A DNA stretch of 64,000 bases from Macrococcus sp. 19Msa1099 (GCA_019357535.2 CP079955.1:1550001-1614000); one strand, 5' to 3'; shown: positions 54,174-64,000, counted from the first letter of the stretch. Notes: generated by a model not told the origin, from the sequence alone. Numbers and translations: made by a program.

Positions 54174-55088
54174 CTACGGATTCAAATGTTCAATTGCTGC
54201 ACGTACTTCTTCTAATTCTTCAACTTTATACTGGAATCTGCCGTGGAAGACAAACTTCTCGAAGAAATGTTCCAATTCTTTCTCACCGACAATTACCTTC
54301 ACACTATTATCGCGAGAGTAGTTCGTAATATGCTCGCTTCCTACTCCTTCTGCATTGTAGTAAGCAATCGGTGTAACCGGATACGGTAATTCGAATACTT
54401 TCTCTAATCGTTCTGCCTTTAGCTTCAGTTCTTCTATCGAATGTTTGTATGACCTGAACTGTGCTGAACCGTCTTCTCCCTTATCGAGACAGATTGTCTG
54501 TTCAGATTTCGAATCTAGTTCTAATATGTTGAATACTGTTTCAAATATCGGTTCCCCATCAAACTGCATCTCACTAATACCGTGGTATAGATGTCCTGTC
54601 CAGTAGTTAGAATCGATTACGTAAATTCCTGTACGTGTTAAAATAACGTGATCTAGCTTATCTGTACTTTTCACACGTTTTCCTGGAATATAGATATTCG
54701 CTAATACGTGCATATCTTCTGGACGGATGCGTTCTTGTGCGACAAGATTATCTTTAAGGTTAATCAATGTTAAATCCGTTAAATATTCTCCCTTATCTCT
54801 AGAAAATAATTTCAGTGAATCAATCTGTGCATTTTGTGTCGATAACTGTGCTTCGTATGTATCTTTCTGTTCAGCAAGTTCCTTCTTAAACGTTAATCTT
54901 GATTTTTCACTAGATTCCTCGTAGTTACTTTTCATTTCTGAACGTTCTTTGTTCAGTGCTTCTTCCTTTGCACGTATTGCTTTCTTCTTGCTCGATAGTG
55001 CATATATAAAGAGCACGATGAATAACAACAGTGCTACTGCTAATCCAAGTGCGATATAATGCATGGGTTGTAAATTTGATAAAGACAT
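54174..55088 (-). CDS. NERD domain membrane protein
   Basis: A 304-residue protein with an N-terminal transmembrane helix (LGLAVALLLFIVLFIYALSS), a coiled coil (AKEEALNKERSEMKSNYEE, about residues 35-90) and a NERD nuclease-related domain (DHVILTRTGIYVIDSNYWTG, about residues 140-240). The ATG at 55088 follows AAAGGTGAGAG; the open frame extends 20 codons upstream. NERD proteins have a predicted endonuclease fold, but the role is unknown. Confidence 0.82.
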   Translation of the reverse strand: MSLSNLQPMHYIALGLAVALLLFIVLFIYALSSKKKAIRAKEEALNKERSEMKSNYEESSEKSRLTFKKELAEQKDTYEAQLSTQNAQIDSLKLFSRDKGEYLTDLTLINLKDNLVAQERIRPEDMHVLANIYIPGKRVKSTDKLDHVILTRTGIYVIDSNYWTGHLYHGISEMQFDGEPIFETVFNILELDSKSEQTICLDKGEDGSAQFRSYKHSIEELKLKAERLEKVFELPYPVTPIAYYNAEGVGSEHITNYSRDNSVKVIVGEKELEHFFEKFVFHGRFQYKVEELEEVRAAIEHLNP

Positions 55089-55305
55089 AGCTCTCACCTT
55101 TCTAATGTTTAATAGTTTCATTATAAAGAAAAAGAGACACAACTTCATTGTTTTAGATAAATTAATTTAAAAATAAAACTGCTTTTCACATCTTAATAGA
55201 AATTTCACACTATTTTATAATAGATTAACAATACCTTAATATCTAAATGGAATACTTGCAGTGTCCATACCTATACTCGGACAAACTACATTGGAGGTTT
55301 TGATA

Positions 55306-55467
55306 ATGGCAAAGTACAAACAAATGTTACTGGCAGGATCATTCGCGTCAACTCTACTACTAGGAGCTTGTGGTAATGAAGAGAAATCAGATGATGCTAA
55401 AACTGAAGATGCAGCAAAAGAGGAAAGCACTGAAGAATCTACTGAAGAAGAGACAACCGAAGAATAA
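55306..55467 (+). CDS. Small acidic lipoprotein
   Basis: A 53-residue secreted peptide. The lipobox LLGACG follows a signal peptide (YKQMLLAGSFASTLL), and the mature part is almost entirely Asp, Glu, Lys and Thr. ATG 55306 follows TTGGAGG. It may be a stress-induced surface peptide. Its end lies in the terminator shared with metK. Confidence 0.75.
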   Translation: MAKYKQMLLAGSFASTLLLGACGNEEKSDDAKTEDAAKEESTEESTEEETTEE

Positions 55468-55510
55468 TAATAAAAGCTGTAAACCTCATTGGTTTACAGC
55501 TTTTATTATT
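55466..55510. terminator. Bidirectional terminator
   Basis: A 20-bp perfect stem (55466-55485 with 55491-55510) with a 5-nt loop spans the stop codons of the small lipoprotein and of metK. T-rich sequence flanks it on both strands. Confidence 0.92.
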
Positions 55511-56699
55511 ATGATAAATTGGCTTTTAATGTATCGACGCGATCTGTCGCTTCCCACGGTAAGTCAACATCAGTACGACCGAAGTGACCATACGCTGCTG
55601 TCTGTTTGTAGATTGGACGACGTAAGTCTAACATCTGGATAATTCCTGCTGGACGTAAATCAAATGTTTTACGTACCGCTTCAACAAGCTGCTGCTCCGT
55701 GTAGTCTGAAGTACCATAAGTTTCAACAGAGATAGATACAGGCTGTGCTACACCGATAGCGTAAGCTAACTGTACTTCACACTTATCCGCAAGACCTGCT
55801 GCTACGATATTCTTCGCAACGTAACGTGCTGCATATGCACCACTACGGTCTACTTTAGTAGCATCCTTACCACTGAATGCACCGCCACCGTGACGTGCAT
55901 AACCACCGTACGTATCTACAATAATCTTACGACCTGTAAGACCCGCATCCCCTTGAGGACCACCGATTACGAAACGACCCGTTGGATTAATGAAGTATTT
56001 TGTTTCATCGTCAATTAAATCCGCTGGAACAACCGGCTTGATCACGTGTTCTTTAATATCTTCCTGAATTTGTTCAAGTTCAATCTTCTCATGGTGTTGA
56101 GATGAGATAACGATCGTATCGATACGTTTCGGTTTCCCTGCTTCATCATACTCAACAGTAACTTGTGTCTTACCGTCTGGACGTAGATAATCTAACGTAC
56201 CGTCTTTGCGTACTTCTGTTAAACGACGTGCAAGTTCATGTGATAAAGAAATTGGTAATGGCATTAAGCTTTCTGTTTCGTTACAAGCAAATCCGAACAT
56301 TAAACCTTGGTCACCTGCACCGATTGATTCAATATCAGAATCCGTTAATGAATCACGATCTTCTAACGCTTTATCCACACCTTGAGCGATATCTGGTGAC
56401 TGCTCATCGATTGCCGTCAGCACTGCCATCGTCTGGAAGTCATAACCAAACTTTGCACGTGTATAACCGATTTCTTTAACTGTTTCACGCACGACTTTAG
56501 GAATATCAACATACGTTGACGTTGTGATTTCACCTGCGATTAACGCCATACCTGTTGTTACAGATGTTTCACAAGCAACACGTGCTTTAGGATCTCCTTT
56601 TAGGATTTCGTCTAAGATAGCATCACTAATCTGGTCAGCAATCTTATCCGGATGTCCTTCTGTTACTGATTCTGATGTAAATAATTTACGGTCTGTCAT
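55509..56699 (-). CDS. metK: S-adenosylmethionine synthetase
   Basis: A 396-residue enzyme that makes SAM from methionine and ATP. Signature motifs are [35 protein letters not shown] and [16 protein letters not shown]. It is controlled by its own product through the SAM riboswitch at 56791-56902 in its leader. ATG follows AGGAGTG. Convergent with the small lipoprotein gene and divergent from pckA. Confidence 0.98.
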   Translation of the reverse strand: MTDRKLFTSESVTEGHPDKIADQISDAILDEILKGDPKARVACETSVTTGMALIAGEITTSTYVDIPKVVRETVKEIGYTRAKFGYDFQTMAVLTAIDEQSPDIAQGVDKALEDRDSLTDSDIESIGAGDQGLMFGFACNETESLMPLPISLSHELARRLTEVRKDGTLDYLRPDGKTQVTVEYDEAGKPKRIDTIVISSQHHEKIELEQIQEDIKEHVIKPVVPADLIDDETKYFINPTGRFVIGGPQGDAGLTGRKIIVDTYGGYARHGGGAFSGKDATKVDRSGAYAARYVAKNIVAAGLADKCEVQLAYAIGVAQPVSISVETYGTSDYTEQQLVEAVRKTFDLRPAGIIQMLDLRRPIYKQTAAYGHFGRTDVDLPWEATDRVDTLKANLS

Positions 56700-56735
56700 A
56701 TATATTACACTCCTTGAATTTAATTACGGGACTAT

Positions 56736-56772
56736 AAAAAAAATAGCCTTCTCTCCTAGTAAGAGAGAAGGC
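56736..56772 (-). terminator. metK leader attenuator terminator
   Basis: A 10-bp perfect stem GCCTTCTCTC / GAGAGAAGGC with a 7-nt loop is followed on the minus strand by an eight-T run (56743-56736), between the riboswitch and the metK start. Confidence 0.9.
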
Positions 56773-56790
56773 ACAATAAACGACCATTCT

Positions 56791-56902
56791 ACTCTTATCG
56801 TTCAGAAATTAATCTGCAAACGGTTTGGCACCTTACTTAACACATTGTTAAGGGTTGCTGGGCTTCAAAGGGTCCATGTCCCTCCACCACTCTGGATAAG
56901 AG
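56791..56902 (-). promoter_or_regulatory. SAM-I riboswitch of metK
   Basis: On the minus strand the S-box core appears: GTGGTGGAGGGAC, CCCTTTGAAGCCCAGCAACC, GGTGCCAA and GATAAGAG, with P1 made of CTCTTATC and GATAAGAG. It would terminate metK transcription when SAM is high. Confidence 0.95.
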
Positions 56903-56916
56903 AATCCGCAAGTTAG

Positions 56917-56945
56917 ATATTACTAAACTTTATGTTCACTGTCAA
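56917..56945 (-). promoter_or_regulatory. metK promoter
   Basis: TTGACA (56945-56940) and TAATAT (56922-56917) with a 17-bp spacer give an RNA start near 56910, just before the riboswitch. The divergent pckA promoter lies in the rest of this spacer (a TATACT-like box near 57034), but its -35 is unclear. Confidence 0.8.
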
Positions 56946-57089
56946 CAATACCGCATATATCAGAAATTTTCTGAATAATTTCGAATATAAAGATTATACA
57001 TAATTTATATGAAACCTTCAAATTGATATGTTATACTATTTCATGAAACTGCTTACAAAAGCAGAACAATAACTTTTTGGAGGCTGACC

Positions 57090-58682
57090 ATGGGGGAAAA
57101 TACTCAAGTAATTGAGCAACTGAGCAAATTAAACACTGGAAATCTAGAACGTCAATTATCAAGAACACAATTGATTACGGAAATTCTATTCAACGGTGAA
57201 GGTGTGTTAACAGAATCCGGTGCGGTACGCAGCGAAACCGGTAAATATACTGGACGCTCACCGAAAGATAAGTTCATCGTGCGTGAAGCTGAAACTGAAG
57301 ATAACATCGACTGGGGTACAATCAACCAGCCTATCGAAGAAGAAGTATTCTTAAACTTACTGGATAAAGTGACAGACTACTTAAGCAAAAAAGAAAAGAT
57401 CTATGAATTCCAAGGCTATGCAGGTGCTGATAAATCATCCCAACTACAACTACGCGTTGTGAACGAACTTGCTTGGCATAACCTATTTGCACGTACAATG
57501 TTTATCCGTCCTGAAACAACGGAAGAAGGACTAAACATTACACCTGACTTCACAATTATCTCTGCACCACACTTTAAGGCTGATCCATCAGTTGATGGAA
57601 CGAAATCTGAAACATTCATCATTACAAGTTTCCGTCATAAGATCATCTTAATTGGTGGTACAGAATACGCCGGCGAAATGAAAAAAGGTATCTTCGGTGT
57701 GATGAACTACTTATTACCGACACAAGGCATTATGAGCATGCACTGTTCAGCAAACGTCGGTGAGAATAAGGACGTTGCGTTATTCTTTGGATTATCTGGT
57801 ACTGGTAAGACGACACTATCTGCAGATCCACAGCGTAAACTTATCGGTGATGATGAGCACGGATGGAATGACAACGGTGTGTTTAATATCGAAGGCGGTT
57901 GCTATGCGAAGACGATCGACTTATCTCGTGAGAAAGAACCTCAGATCTACGACGCAATTCGTTACGGTGCCATCCTCGAGAACGTTAAGGTCGATGAAAA
58001 AGGTGTGCCGGACTACACGGATAAATCTTTAACTGAAAATACTCGCGCAGCTTATCCAATCGATAATATCGATAATATCGTTCTACCATCAATTGCAGGA
58101 CACGCGAATACAATCATCTTCTTAACTGCTGATGCGTTCGGTGTGTTACCTCCAATCTCTAAATTAACGAAAGAACAAGCGATGTATCACTTCTTAAGTG
58201 GATTTACATCTAAATTAGCAGGAACTGAACGTGGCGTAACAAGCCCACAACCGGTATTCTCTACATGCTTCGGCTCACCGTTCTTACCGTTACATGCGAC
58301 AGTATATGCGAACATGTTAGGGGATCTAATCGATAAACATGATGCAGCAGTTTATCTTGTGAATACAGGATGGACTGGCGGAGAGTATGGTGTCGGTAGC
58401 CGCATGAACTTAACGCATACACGTTCTATGATTCGACGTGCGATTAGCGGCGAACTGAAGACAGTTGAGTATCATCAGGATGAAATCTTCGGACTTAATA
58501 TTCCGAAGCATGTACCAGGTGTACCGGCAGAGATTCTGTATCCCCGTCATGCATGGGTATCCAAAGATGCTTATGATGAGAAAGCAAAAGACTTGGCATT
58601 ACGCTTCCAGGAGAACTTTAAGAAGTTTGGTGAGAAGTCCGCTGAAATCGAAACTAAAGGTGGATTTAATTTTAGAGGATAG
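57090..58682 (+). CDS. pckA: Phosphoenolpyruvate carboxykinase (ATP)
   Basis: A 530-residue gluconeogenic enzyme converting oxaloacetate to PEP with ATP. The P-loop [11 protein letters not shown] is near residue 235 and GDDEHGW near 255; the [11 protein letters not shown] and [10 protein letters not shown] segments are typical. ATG follows GGAGGC. The pair metK-pckA, divergent, is conserved in staphylococci. Confidence 0.97.
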   Translation: MGENTQVIEQLSKLNTGNLERQLSRTQLITEILFNGEGVLTESGAVRSETGKYTGRSPKDKFIVREAETEDNIDWGTINQPIEEEVFLNLLDKVTDYLSKKEKIYEFQGYAGADKSSQLQLRVVNELAWHNLFARTMFIRPETTEEGLNITPDFTIISAPHFKADPSVDGTKSETFIITSFRHKIILIGGTEYAGEMKKGIFGVMNYLLPTQGIMSMHCSANVGENKDVALFFGLSGTGKTTLSADPQRKLIGDDEHGWNDNGVFNIEGGCYAKTIDLSREKEPQIYDAIRYGAILENVKVDEKGVPDYTDKSLTENTRAAYPIDNIDNIVLPSIAGHANTIIFLTADAFGVLPPISKLTKEQAMYHFLSGFTSKLAGTERGVTSPQPVFSTCFGSPFLPLHATVYANMLGDLIDKHDAAVYLVNTGWTGGEYGVGSRMNLTHTRSMIRRAISGELKTVEYHQDEIFGLNIPKHVPGVPAEILYPRHAWVSKDAYDEKAKDLALRFQENFKKFGEKSAEIETKGGFNFRG

Positions 58683-58690
58683 CACAAAAA

Positions 58691-58724
58691 AACGTCGCTT
58701 TTTTTAAAGTGGCGTTTTTTTCAT
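58691..58724. terminator. Bidirectional terminator
   Basis: An 11-bp stem with two G-U pairs (58691-58701 with 58706-58716) and a 4-nt loop has T runs on both strands, between pckA and the hydrolase gene. Confidence 0.88.
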
Positions 58725-58732
58725 CTACTATA

Positions 58733-59494
58733 TTATGATTTTATTTCCCTTTCCACTTCTTCCATCCACTTTTCAATTTCCTGTAATACATAGCGTTCAT
58801 TGTCTGGACGCATCACATGCTGCTCCCCTTCAATAAATAACACTTTATGCTTAATTCCGAGCTGTTTTAATTTATCGATCAGCATATATGCATGCTCTAT
58901 ACTGACAAGTTTGTCTTCTGTACCATGTACAATCATGATTGGCGGGCTATCTTTCGTTACGAGATTAATCCCTTCTCGTCGGTCATACGCCGCTTTGTTA
59001 CTGATTGGTCCGACGAGGCGTTTCAGCATACTGCGAAGATCTTGTCGTTCATCATACATATAGTAGATACTCGACACTCCTCCCCATGTGATAAAGGATG
59101 TCACGTCAGCTTCCTGATACGTTACTAACCCTTGTATTCCGCCTCTCGAAAATCCAACGAAGTGTATCGGTACGTCGTACTGTGCTCTTAACAGTCTTAC
59201 AAGTGCATAGACGTCTTCTCTATCTGCACCTGCGAATTCATCTTGACCATTCTGGTGTGTACCGCGATAATAAGGTGCTGCAACCAGTGTGTCCTTATAC
59301 GCAAACTGCATCAGTCTCGCTGGTCTAACCGTTCCGACTGCACCTTTCCCGCCTCTTAAGTAGATGACGATGCGTTTCACGTGTTTCGGTTCATAGATCA
59401 TTGCTTTAACGATATAGTCATCTGATTGATAGTCAAACGTCTCAAAAGGAATGCCACCGAGTTGTGCGTTAATCTTCGTTCTATTGAACATCAT
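58733..59494 (-). CDS. Alpha/beta hydrolase, S9-peptidase-like
   Basis: A 253-residue hydrolase with the nucleophile elbow GFSRGGIQGL, an Asp in VHGTEDKLVS and a final His in EGEQHVMR as the catalytic triad. The absence of a signal peptide indicates a cytoplasmic enzyme, perhaps an esterase or peptidase. The ATG pair 59494/59491 overlaps the end of the Nudix gene, so the two are co-translated. Confidence 0.85.
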   Translation of the reverse strand: MMFNRTKINAQLGGIPFETFDYQSDDYIVKAMIYEPKHVKRIVIYLRGGKGAVGTVRPARLMQFAYKDTLVAAPYYRGTHQNGQDEFAGADREDVYALVRLLRAQYDVPIHFVGFSRGGIQGLVTYQEADVTSFITWGGVSSIYYMYDERQDLRSMLKRLVGPISNKAAYDRREGINLVTKDSPPIMIVHGTEDKLVSIEHAYMLIDKLKQLGIKHKVLFIEGEQHVMRPDNERYVLQEIEKWMEEVEREIKS

Positions 59495-59948
59495 ATTCCC
59501 CATCTTTCTGTAATACCCCTACGATATAGTTGACGCAGTCGTCTTTTAATATAAAGCTTTTATCGCTCTCTGCCACTTCATCAAGTTTTGCCACGATCAC
59601 TGGCCCGTTCGTTTCCATATAATCGTCTTGTTCTTCTATATGTTTAATTTGTGCATAGTACACGTCTTTCTTAAATGGCTTCCCTGCATAAACAGTGTAT
59701 GTCCCAATATAGCGTATCGTATCGATTATTCCGCCTGTCTCTTCATACAGTTCGCGCTTTGCCGCTTCTAGTGACGTCTCCTCTTGTTCAACTTTGCCAC
59801 CTGGAAACTCCACACCACGAAATTTATTATGCGTAAGTAAGTATTTCCCGTTATAATTTGTTATGATAAGTACATGTTTATTATCGCTATCCGGCTGATC
59901 ATTTAAAGTCAGTAAGACTTTATTTCCGGCATGGTCATGAAATTCCAT
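59481..59948 (-). CDS. Nudix hydrolase, YtkD-like
   Basis: A 155-residue nucleoside triphosphate pyrophosphohydrolase. The Nudix box is GGKVEQEETSLEAAKRELYE with EETGG following. It resembles YtkD, which removes oxidised dGTP or decaps RNA. ATG 59948 follows TTGGAGA; the annotated frame also opens at a TTG that is part of the ribosome site. Operon with the hydrolase gene. Confidence 0.87.
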   Translation of the reverse strand: MEFHDHAGNKVLLTLNDQPDSDNKHVLIITNYNGKYLLTHNKFRGVEFPGGKVEQEETSLEAAKRELYEETGGIIDTIRYIGTYTVYAGKPFKKDVYYAQIKHIEEQDDYMETNGPVIVAKLDEVAESDKSFILKDDCVNYIVGVLQKDGEYDVQ

Positions 59949-59985
59949 AGCAGTCTCCAATCTATTATTATTAAGAGGTTATTTG

Positions 59986-60744
59986 ATGAAGAAATTTTCT
60001 GTAGTTATATTTATTTTAGCATTAATTCTCGCAAGTTGTTCAACGAAAGAACAAGAAAAGAAGCTGACGAACGATGAACTATTAACAAAGCTTCAGCAGC
60101 GTGTTAAGAATACAGAAAGCTTAACACTTCATTCTGAGAATGAAACGATTGCGATGTATGATAAGTTCACGACAAAGTTTACACAGACGACTGACTCTGA
60201 ATATGATTCCATCAATGAAAGTGCGCTCAAGATAGACGCTAAGTCTAATCATGCGAAATATGATGTGAAATCTGTTATCTTTAATTTAGATAATGGAGAT
60301 GTTACAACATATCCGAAAGCGAAGTATTTGAATTATCGTGCACGTCAGGCAGATAATGATTACTTCTCAGGTGTGCAGTCACAAATTGTAAATATTACGC
60401 ACCTACTACAGGATGTCATAAAACCAACGATTGATAATGTAAAGCAAGAGGACAATAGATTAACCTATAAGGGTAAGTCTAAAGCACTGTTAGCCCTTTA
60501 TCAATATGGGTTTCATCAATCAAGTATGAACCAGATTAAAGTATTTAATGATATTACTGACTTGACTGTTGAGAGCGGCAGCTATGACATAACGTATAAT
60601 GCACAATATGATCCAGAGACCCTCAACTTCAAATTGAAAGTGAGTGGCAAGCATGGGAATAAACCTATTGAGATCATAATGGAGCAGACGACAGAATATT
60701 CGAAACTTAATGAAACGAATGTGCAGATGTACAGTGAAGAATAG
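59986..60744 (+). CDS. Lipoprotein, DUF6612-like
   Basis: A 252-residue predicted lipoprotein: lipobox LASCS after a hydrophobic signal, then a beta-rich domain. It resembles the lipoprotein at 10698 in its overall plan, with 'KLTNDELLTKLQQRVKNTES' at the start of the mature part. ATG 59986 follows AAGAGGTT. It is followed by yidD after 9 bp and likely shares its transcript. Confidence 0.78.
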   Translation: MKKFSVVIFILALILASCSTKEQEKKLTNDELLTKLQQRVKNTESLTLHSENETIAMYDKFTTKFTQTTDSEYDSINESALKIDAKSNHAKYDVKSVIFNLDNGDVTTYPKAKYLNYRARQADNDYFSGVQSQIVNITHLLQDVIKPTIDNVKQEDNRLTYKGKSKALLALYQYGFHQSSMNQIKVFNDITDLTVESGSYDITYNAQYDPETLNFKLKVSGKHGNKPIEIIMEQTTEYSKLNETNVQMYSEE

Positions 60745-60753
60745 AGGAATGTT

Positions 60754-60978
60754 ATGAAACAACTATTATTAACCTTGATTAAGTTTTATCGTAAGTTTAT
60801 ATCGCCGATGACACCCCCTGCGTGTCGCTTCCATCCAACATGTTCTCAATATGGATTAGAAGCAATAGAAACACATGGTGCAATGAAAGGCGGCTACTTA
60901 ACCGTGAAGCGCATTCTCAAATGTCATCCCTTCCATCCAGGAGGATTTGATCCGGTACCGCCGAAGAAAGAACGTTAG
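60754..60978 (+). CDS. yidD: Membrane protein insertion efficiency factor
   Basis: A 74-residue YidD protein. The signature [19 protein letters not shown] is intact, followed by [19 protein letters not shown]. It assists YidC-dependent membrane insertion. ATG follows GAGGAATG. It ends at the shared terminator with menC. Confidence 0.95.
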   Translation: MKQLLLTLIKFYRKFISPMTPPACRFHPTCSQYGLEAIETHGAMKGGYLTVKRILKCHPFHPGGFDPVPPKKER

Positions 60979-60982
60979 AGTA

Positions 60983-61014
60983 AAACGCTCACTACATCAT
61001 TGTAGTGAGCGTTT
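60983..61014. terminator. Bidirectional terminator
   Basis: A 14-bp perfect stem (60983-60996 with 61001-61014) with a 4-nt loop lies between yidD and the convergent menC gene. Confidence 0.92.
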
Positions 61015-61015
61015 C

Positions 61016-61975
61016 TTATAGTTGTGTTAATTGTTCTTTCTGTACTACGGGCGGTGTCATTGTTAAACAGCCGTCTGATACTGCTTCATCGTACGTTGTA
61101 AAATCATGCTCAAAATAAGTGCCTCTCTTTGTAACGTCAGGCACTGTGCCAAACTGTTCTCCAAGCATCGCTGTAACATATTTGCTGAGACCAAATTCAT
61201 ACATCCCTCCTGATACGTAAGTCATTTGCTTCGGTAATGACTGTACTTTCGTAATACCGCCAATACGACTATATTTAACGACTGCTGTCGTCACACCGAT
61301 ATCTCTAAATGCTTGAATCGTTTGACGATCTGTTGCACTTTCGTCGATGGCCAGTGGAATATGCGGGTGACGTTTCAGTAATGCATCGTACAGTTTAATG
61401 TGCTTAAACGGCTGTTCGATATATGATATGTCGTATTGTGATAGTGTATTAAGTAATTCGAAGTGATCTTCCTGTAACAGTCCGTTCGCATCGATTACAA
61501 TCGGTATATTGCTGGACTCACGTATCGTTTGCACCTGTTCGGCAATATTATGATGCATCTTTAGTTTTATGCGCTTTGAATCATGATTAAATGAAGAAAC
61601 CCCTTGATGCAGTGTCTCACCGATTGGTACAGTAACACTCTTTAACGGATTGAAATATTGATAGGCAATGACATCAAATGCACTGCTTGCGTTCGGGGCA
61701 TCCACTTTTAAGTAAGGCTGCAATGCTTCGATCGAGGGTATATCAATATGCTTTATGCTATTAAAGATATCTCTACAGTTATCAATCGATGTTGCAATCG
61801 TCTCGTAATGATACCATGGTGTCTCAAAGCTGTTTACTTCAGCAAAATATTCCACACCGTCGATAACAATGCCTACTACAAGCACTTTACGTTCATTCAT
61901 CTGAACGAGATTTGTCTTAATCGGTACTTTGAATGGTGCTTCATATGTATATAAATTAAGCTCAGTACATTCCAT
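61016..61975 (-). CDS. menC: o-Succinylbenzoate synthase
   Basis: A 319-residue enolase-superfamily enzyme of menaquinone synthesis. Catalytic features are KLKMH (Lys pair), IDANG, EQPF, AIDESA (metal-binding Asp/Glu) and VKYSRIGG (second Lys). ATG 61975 overlaps the end of menE by 14 bp. It makes o-succinylbenzoate from SHCHC, the substrate of MenE. Confidence 0.94.
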   Translation of the reverse strand: MECTELNLYTYEAPFKVPIKTNLVQMNERKVLVVGIVIDGVEYFAEVNSFETPWYHYETIATSIDNCRDIFNSIKHIDIPSIEALQPYLKVDAPNASSAFDVIAYQYFNPLKSVTVPIGETLHQGVSSFNHDSKRIKLKMHHNIAEQVQTIRESSNIPIVIDANGLLQEDHFELLNTLSQYDISYIEQPFKHIKLYDALLKRHPHIPLAIDESATDRQTIQAFRDIGVTTAVVKYSRIGGITKVQSLPKQMTYVSGGMYEFGLSKYVTAMLGEQFGTVPDVTKRGTYFEHDFTTYDEAVSDGCLTMTPPVVQKEQLTQL

Positions 61976-63344
61976 CAAACCATTCCTTCACTTTATGACG
62001 TGATACTTTACCGTTTGATGTGCGTATGAGTGAATCTGTTCTGATAAATTGTTTCGGATGTTTATATTTCGCAAGACGGTCACATAGGACATTTATAATC
62101 TTCTCATCCAGATCGTCATCCGCTTCATATACACAGACCGGTACTTGTCCCCACTGTGCATCACTTTTTGGGATAACAGCTATTGCATGAATTTCTGTAT
62201 TGTTTAATATGACTTGCTCTATCTCACTCGGGTATATATTCTCCCCACCTGATATAATCAGATCTTTCCTGCGGTCTAATATATATAAGTAGTCGTCCTG
62301 AATATAGCCAATATCACCTGTCATAAAGAATCCGTCACGAAAGGCGTGAACGTTTGCTTGTTCAGGATATAAATAACCGTGCATCACATGCTCACCACGC
62401 ACGCCAATTTCACCGATGCCATCTACACAGTCAAACAGTTTAAAGTTATCATTGATGCGTCCGACACTATTACGGGCTTGTGCGATATCATCAGGCGTTG
62501 CTGTGATCATTTGAGAGCATGTTTCAGTCATTCCAAACGACGTATAGATTGGAAGATTGCGTTTAAGCGATTGTGTTAATATACGTTCATCCAGTTTCGC
62601 GCCCCCTACCAGAATTCCTTGTAAATAGGATGGCTCAAGGCCATGATGTAATAATCGTTCAAGTGTCTGAGGGACGAGCGATAGATGAGTCACCTTATAT
62701 GTATTCAGATCGTCTATGATCTGAGCCTCATGAAATCCATCATGCAGTACGACCGTACAATGATCCATTACCGCGCGCAGCAATATGCTGAGCCCACTAA
62801 TATGGAAGAGTGGCAGTGTATCAAGCCATACGGACTGACTAGAATACGTAAACGTCTGCTTGCATAGTGCAGCACTTGCCTCGTGGTTACCGTAAGTTTG
62901 AGGCACTGCTTTTTGTACCCCTGTCGTACCGGACGTGAACATAATCGATAATATATCATCTTTATTATTCTGAACTGGTGTATAAGTCGTATGTGCACGC
63001 AGCGCATCGTTTACAAAAGTATTCGTATTTATAGCGTCTATATTCATTTCTTTAGTCGTAAACAACGTATCGACTTGCACCGACTTCATTTGTCGCACAA
63101 CTTCAGCTGCAGTCAGATGTTTGTTGATCATCACAATTTCAGTCCCGGCAAGCATCGCACCGTGAATCATATAGACATTAACCAGTGTATTCTCTGCAAT
63201 TAACGCGATACGGTTATAATGATGTAGCGCATGTGCAACTTTCAGTGCATGTCTATATAACATTGCATATGTAATTGTATCGTCGTTATAGATTATCGCT
63301 GTCTTATGCGGCACTTTAGTCGCACTATCCTTTAGCCACTCCAT
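61962..63344 (-). CDS. menE: o-Succinylbenzoate-CoA ligase
   Basis: A 460-residue acyl-CoA synthetase. The AMP-binding motif MFTSGTTGVQKAVPQ is near residue 145, GMTETC near 270, TGDIGYIQDDYLYILDRRKD near 345 and GNEIYPSEIE-like ISGGENIYPSEIE after. It activates o-succinylbenzoate to its CoA ester for MenB. ATG 63344 follows AAAGGATGATG. Confidence 0.94.
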   Translation of the reverse strand: MEWLKDSATKVPHKTAIIYNDDTITYAMLYRHALKVAHALHHYNRIALIAENTLVNVYMIHGAMLAGTEIVMINKHLTAAEVVRQMKSVQVDTLFTTKEMNIDAINTNTFVNDALRAHTTYTPVQNNKDDILSIMFTSGTTGVQKAVPQTYGNHEASAALCKQTFTYSSQSVWLDTLPLFHISGLSILLRAVMDHCTVVLHDGFHEAQIIDDLNTYKVTHLSLVPQTLERLLHHGLEPSYLQGILVGGAKLDERILTQSLKRNLPIYTSFGMTETCSQMITATPDDIAQARNSVGRINDNFKLFDCVDGIGEIGVRGEHVMHGYLYPEQANVHAFRDGFFMTGDIGYIQDDYLYILDRRKDLIISGGENIYPSEIEQVILNNTEIHAIAVIPKSDAQWGQVPVCVYEADDDLDEKIINVLCDRLAKYKHPKQFIRTDSLIRTSNGKVSRHKVKEWFDGMY

Positions 63345-63422
63345 GACCATCATCCTTTTGTATAAAGATTAAAATATAAACTTGCAATCCAATAAACGGT
63401 GGAACAAATGTTGCCCCATGCG

Positions 63423-63481
63423 GCAAAACCCGGATAACGCAGAAAACAAAAAGCATTTTCTTAGCATTATCCGGGTTTTGC
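63423..63481 (-). terminator. Long hairpin between menB and menE
   Basis: Perfect 15-bp arms GCAAAACCCGGATAA and TTATCCGGGTTTTGC flank a 29-nt loop that has its own small stem (AGAAAA/TTTTCT). There is no strong T run, so it may weaken readthrough into menE or stabilise the menB mRNA end. Confidence 0.6.
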
Positions 63482-63514
63482 TTCGGGTCAGAACACATTA
63501 GTTCCAACCTCTCT

Positions 63515-64000
63515 TTATGGGAATTTCGGGAACTGATCGAAGTTTGGCTCGCGTTTTTCTTTGAATGCGTCACGGCCTTCTTTCGCTTCATCACTTGTGT
63601 AGTAAAGTAATGTCGCATCTCCTGCGAACTGCTGAAGTCCAGCTAATCCGTCAGTATCCGCGTTCATCGCTGCTTTTAAGAAGCGTAATGCTGTTGGTGA
63701 GTGCTGTAAGATTTCTTTACACCATTTCACTGTTTCATCTTCTACTTCAGCTAATGGTACAACTGTATTCACAAGTCCCATATCTAGTGCTTCTTGCGCA
63801 TCATATTGACGGCATAAGTACCAGATTTCACGTGCTTTCTTATGTCCGACAATACGTGCTAAGTAACCTGAACCGTATCCTGCATCAAATGATCCTACTT
63901 TCGGTCCAGTTTGTCCGAAGCGTGCATTATCTGCTGCAATTGTTAAGTCACAAACGATGTGTAATACGTGTCCACCACCAATTGCATAGCCACGTACCAT
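63515..64000 (-). CDS. menB: 1,4-dihydroxy-2-naphthoyl-CoA synthase, 3' part
   Basis: The last 161 codons of a crotonase-fold enzyme that closes the naphthoquinone ring. [20 protein letters not shown] is the oxyanion-hole region, and [21 protein letters not shown] and [12 protein letters not shown] are characteristic MenB stretches. The gene runs off the right edge; its 5' half is outside the window. It precedes menE and menC in transcription order. Confidence 0.95.
   Translation of the reverse strand: MVRGYAIGGGHVLHIVCDLTIAADNARFGQTGPKVGSFDAGYGSGYLARIVGHKKAREIWYLCRQYDAQEALDMGLVNTVVPLAEVEDETVKWCKEILQHSPTALRFLKAAMNADTDGLAGLQQFAGDATLLYYTSDEAKEGRDAFKEKREPNFDQFPKFP

Noticed and set aside
63325-63618. 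97-codon minus-strand frame between menB and menE
   Set aside because: It overlaps the end of menB in another frame and runs through the hairpin at 63423-63481; no ribosome site.

Overview
The window looks like the chromosome of a low-GC Gram-positive coccus of the Staphylococcaceae, most probably Macrococcus. Gene content and order follow staphylococci (hutU-hutI, a hut LysR gene and hutG; opuCA-CD; metK divergent from pckA, then a Nudix gene, yidD, menC, menE, menB; a second accB/accC set next to the 5-oxoprolinase genes). The 767-codon LPXTG protein, the nos-like cluster and several intergenic hairpin repeats are less typical of Staphylococcus. The genus call is an inference from gene order and protein resemblance; no search was run.

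Layout. 1-890: the 5' part of an FMN riboswitch reading off the left edge, then ten 62-bp tandem repeats. 892-7150: histidine utilisation (hutI, hutU, LysR regulator, hutG) and a flavoprotein coupled to hutG. 7266-11560: OpuC osmoprotectant ABC transporter and a lipoprotein. 11587-20085: cell-wall glucosaminidase, GNAT enzyme, LPXTG adhesin, a nuclease gene broken by an in-frame stop, small membrane proteins, an orphan gene under a SAM riboswitch, and a zinc alcohol/formaldehyde dehydrogenase. 20265-32277: an AT-rich accessory patchwork with several decayed genes. It holds a DUF2975/HTH pair with a 34-bp palindrome, merA-hypR oxidant defence, a CtsR-type Hsp20 gene, an ArsR/LLM-monooxygenase pair with matching operators, a possible type I toxin peptide, and a SauUSI-like type IV restriction enzyme.

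32399-40897: DUF1445 hydro-lyase, a 41-bp repeat array, a nosL-nosD-nosL-nosY-nosF cluster without nosZ in view, formamidase fmdA/fmdB, and arsRBC. 41098-47998: one minus-strand run with the 5-oxoprolinase subunits pxpB, pxpC and pxpA, biotin carboxylase and biotin carrier genes, and two NRAMP-fold transporters lacking the usual metal-site motifs. 48198-52884: a large secreted subtilase preceded by a small I9-like protein, and a transaldolase-type aldolase. 53019-64000: twin crcB fluoride channels, a NERD protein, metK with its SAM riboswitch, pckA, an alpha/beta hydrolase, a Nudix enzyme, yidD and men genes, with menB running off the right edge.

Transcription is organised by clear intrinsic terminators, many of them bidirectional between convergent genes. 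Recognisable controls are FMN and SAM riboswitches, a CtsR box, ArsR-type palindromes, a candidate HypR operator and ATGA translational coupling in the nos-like and crcB operons. No rRNA, tRNA, CRISPR array or complete insertion sequence was seen.
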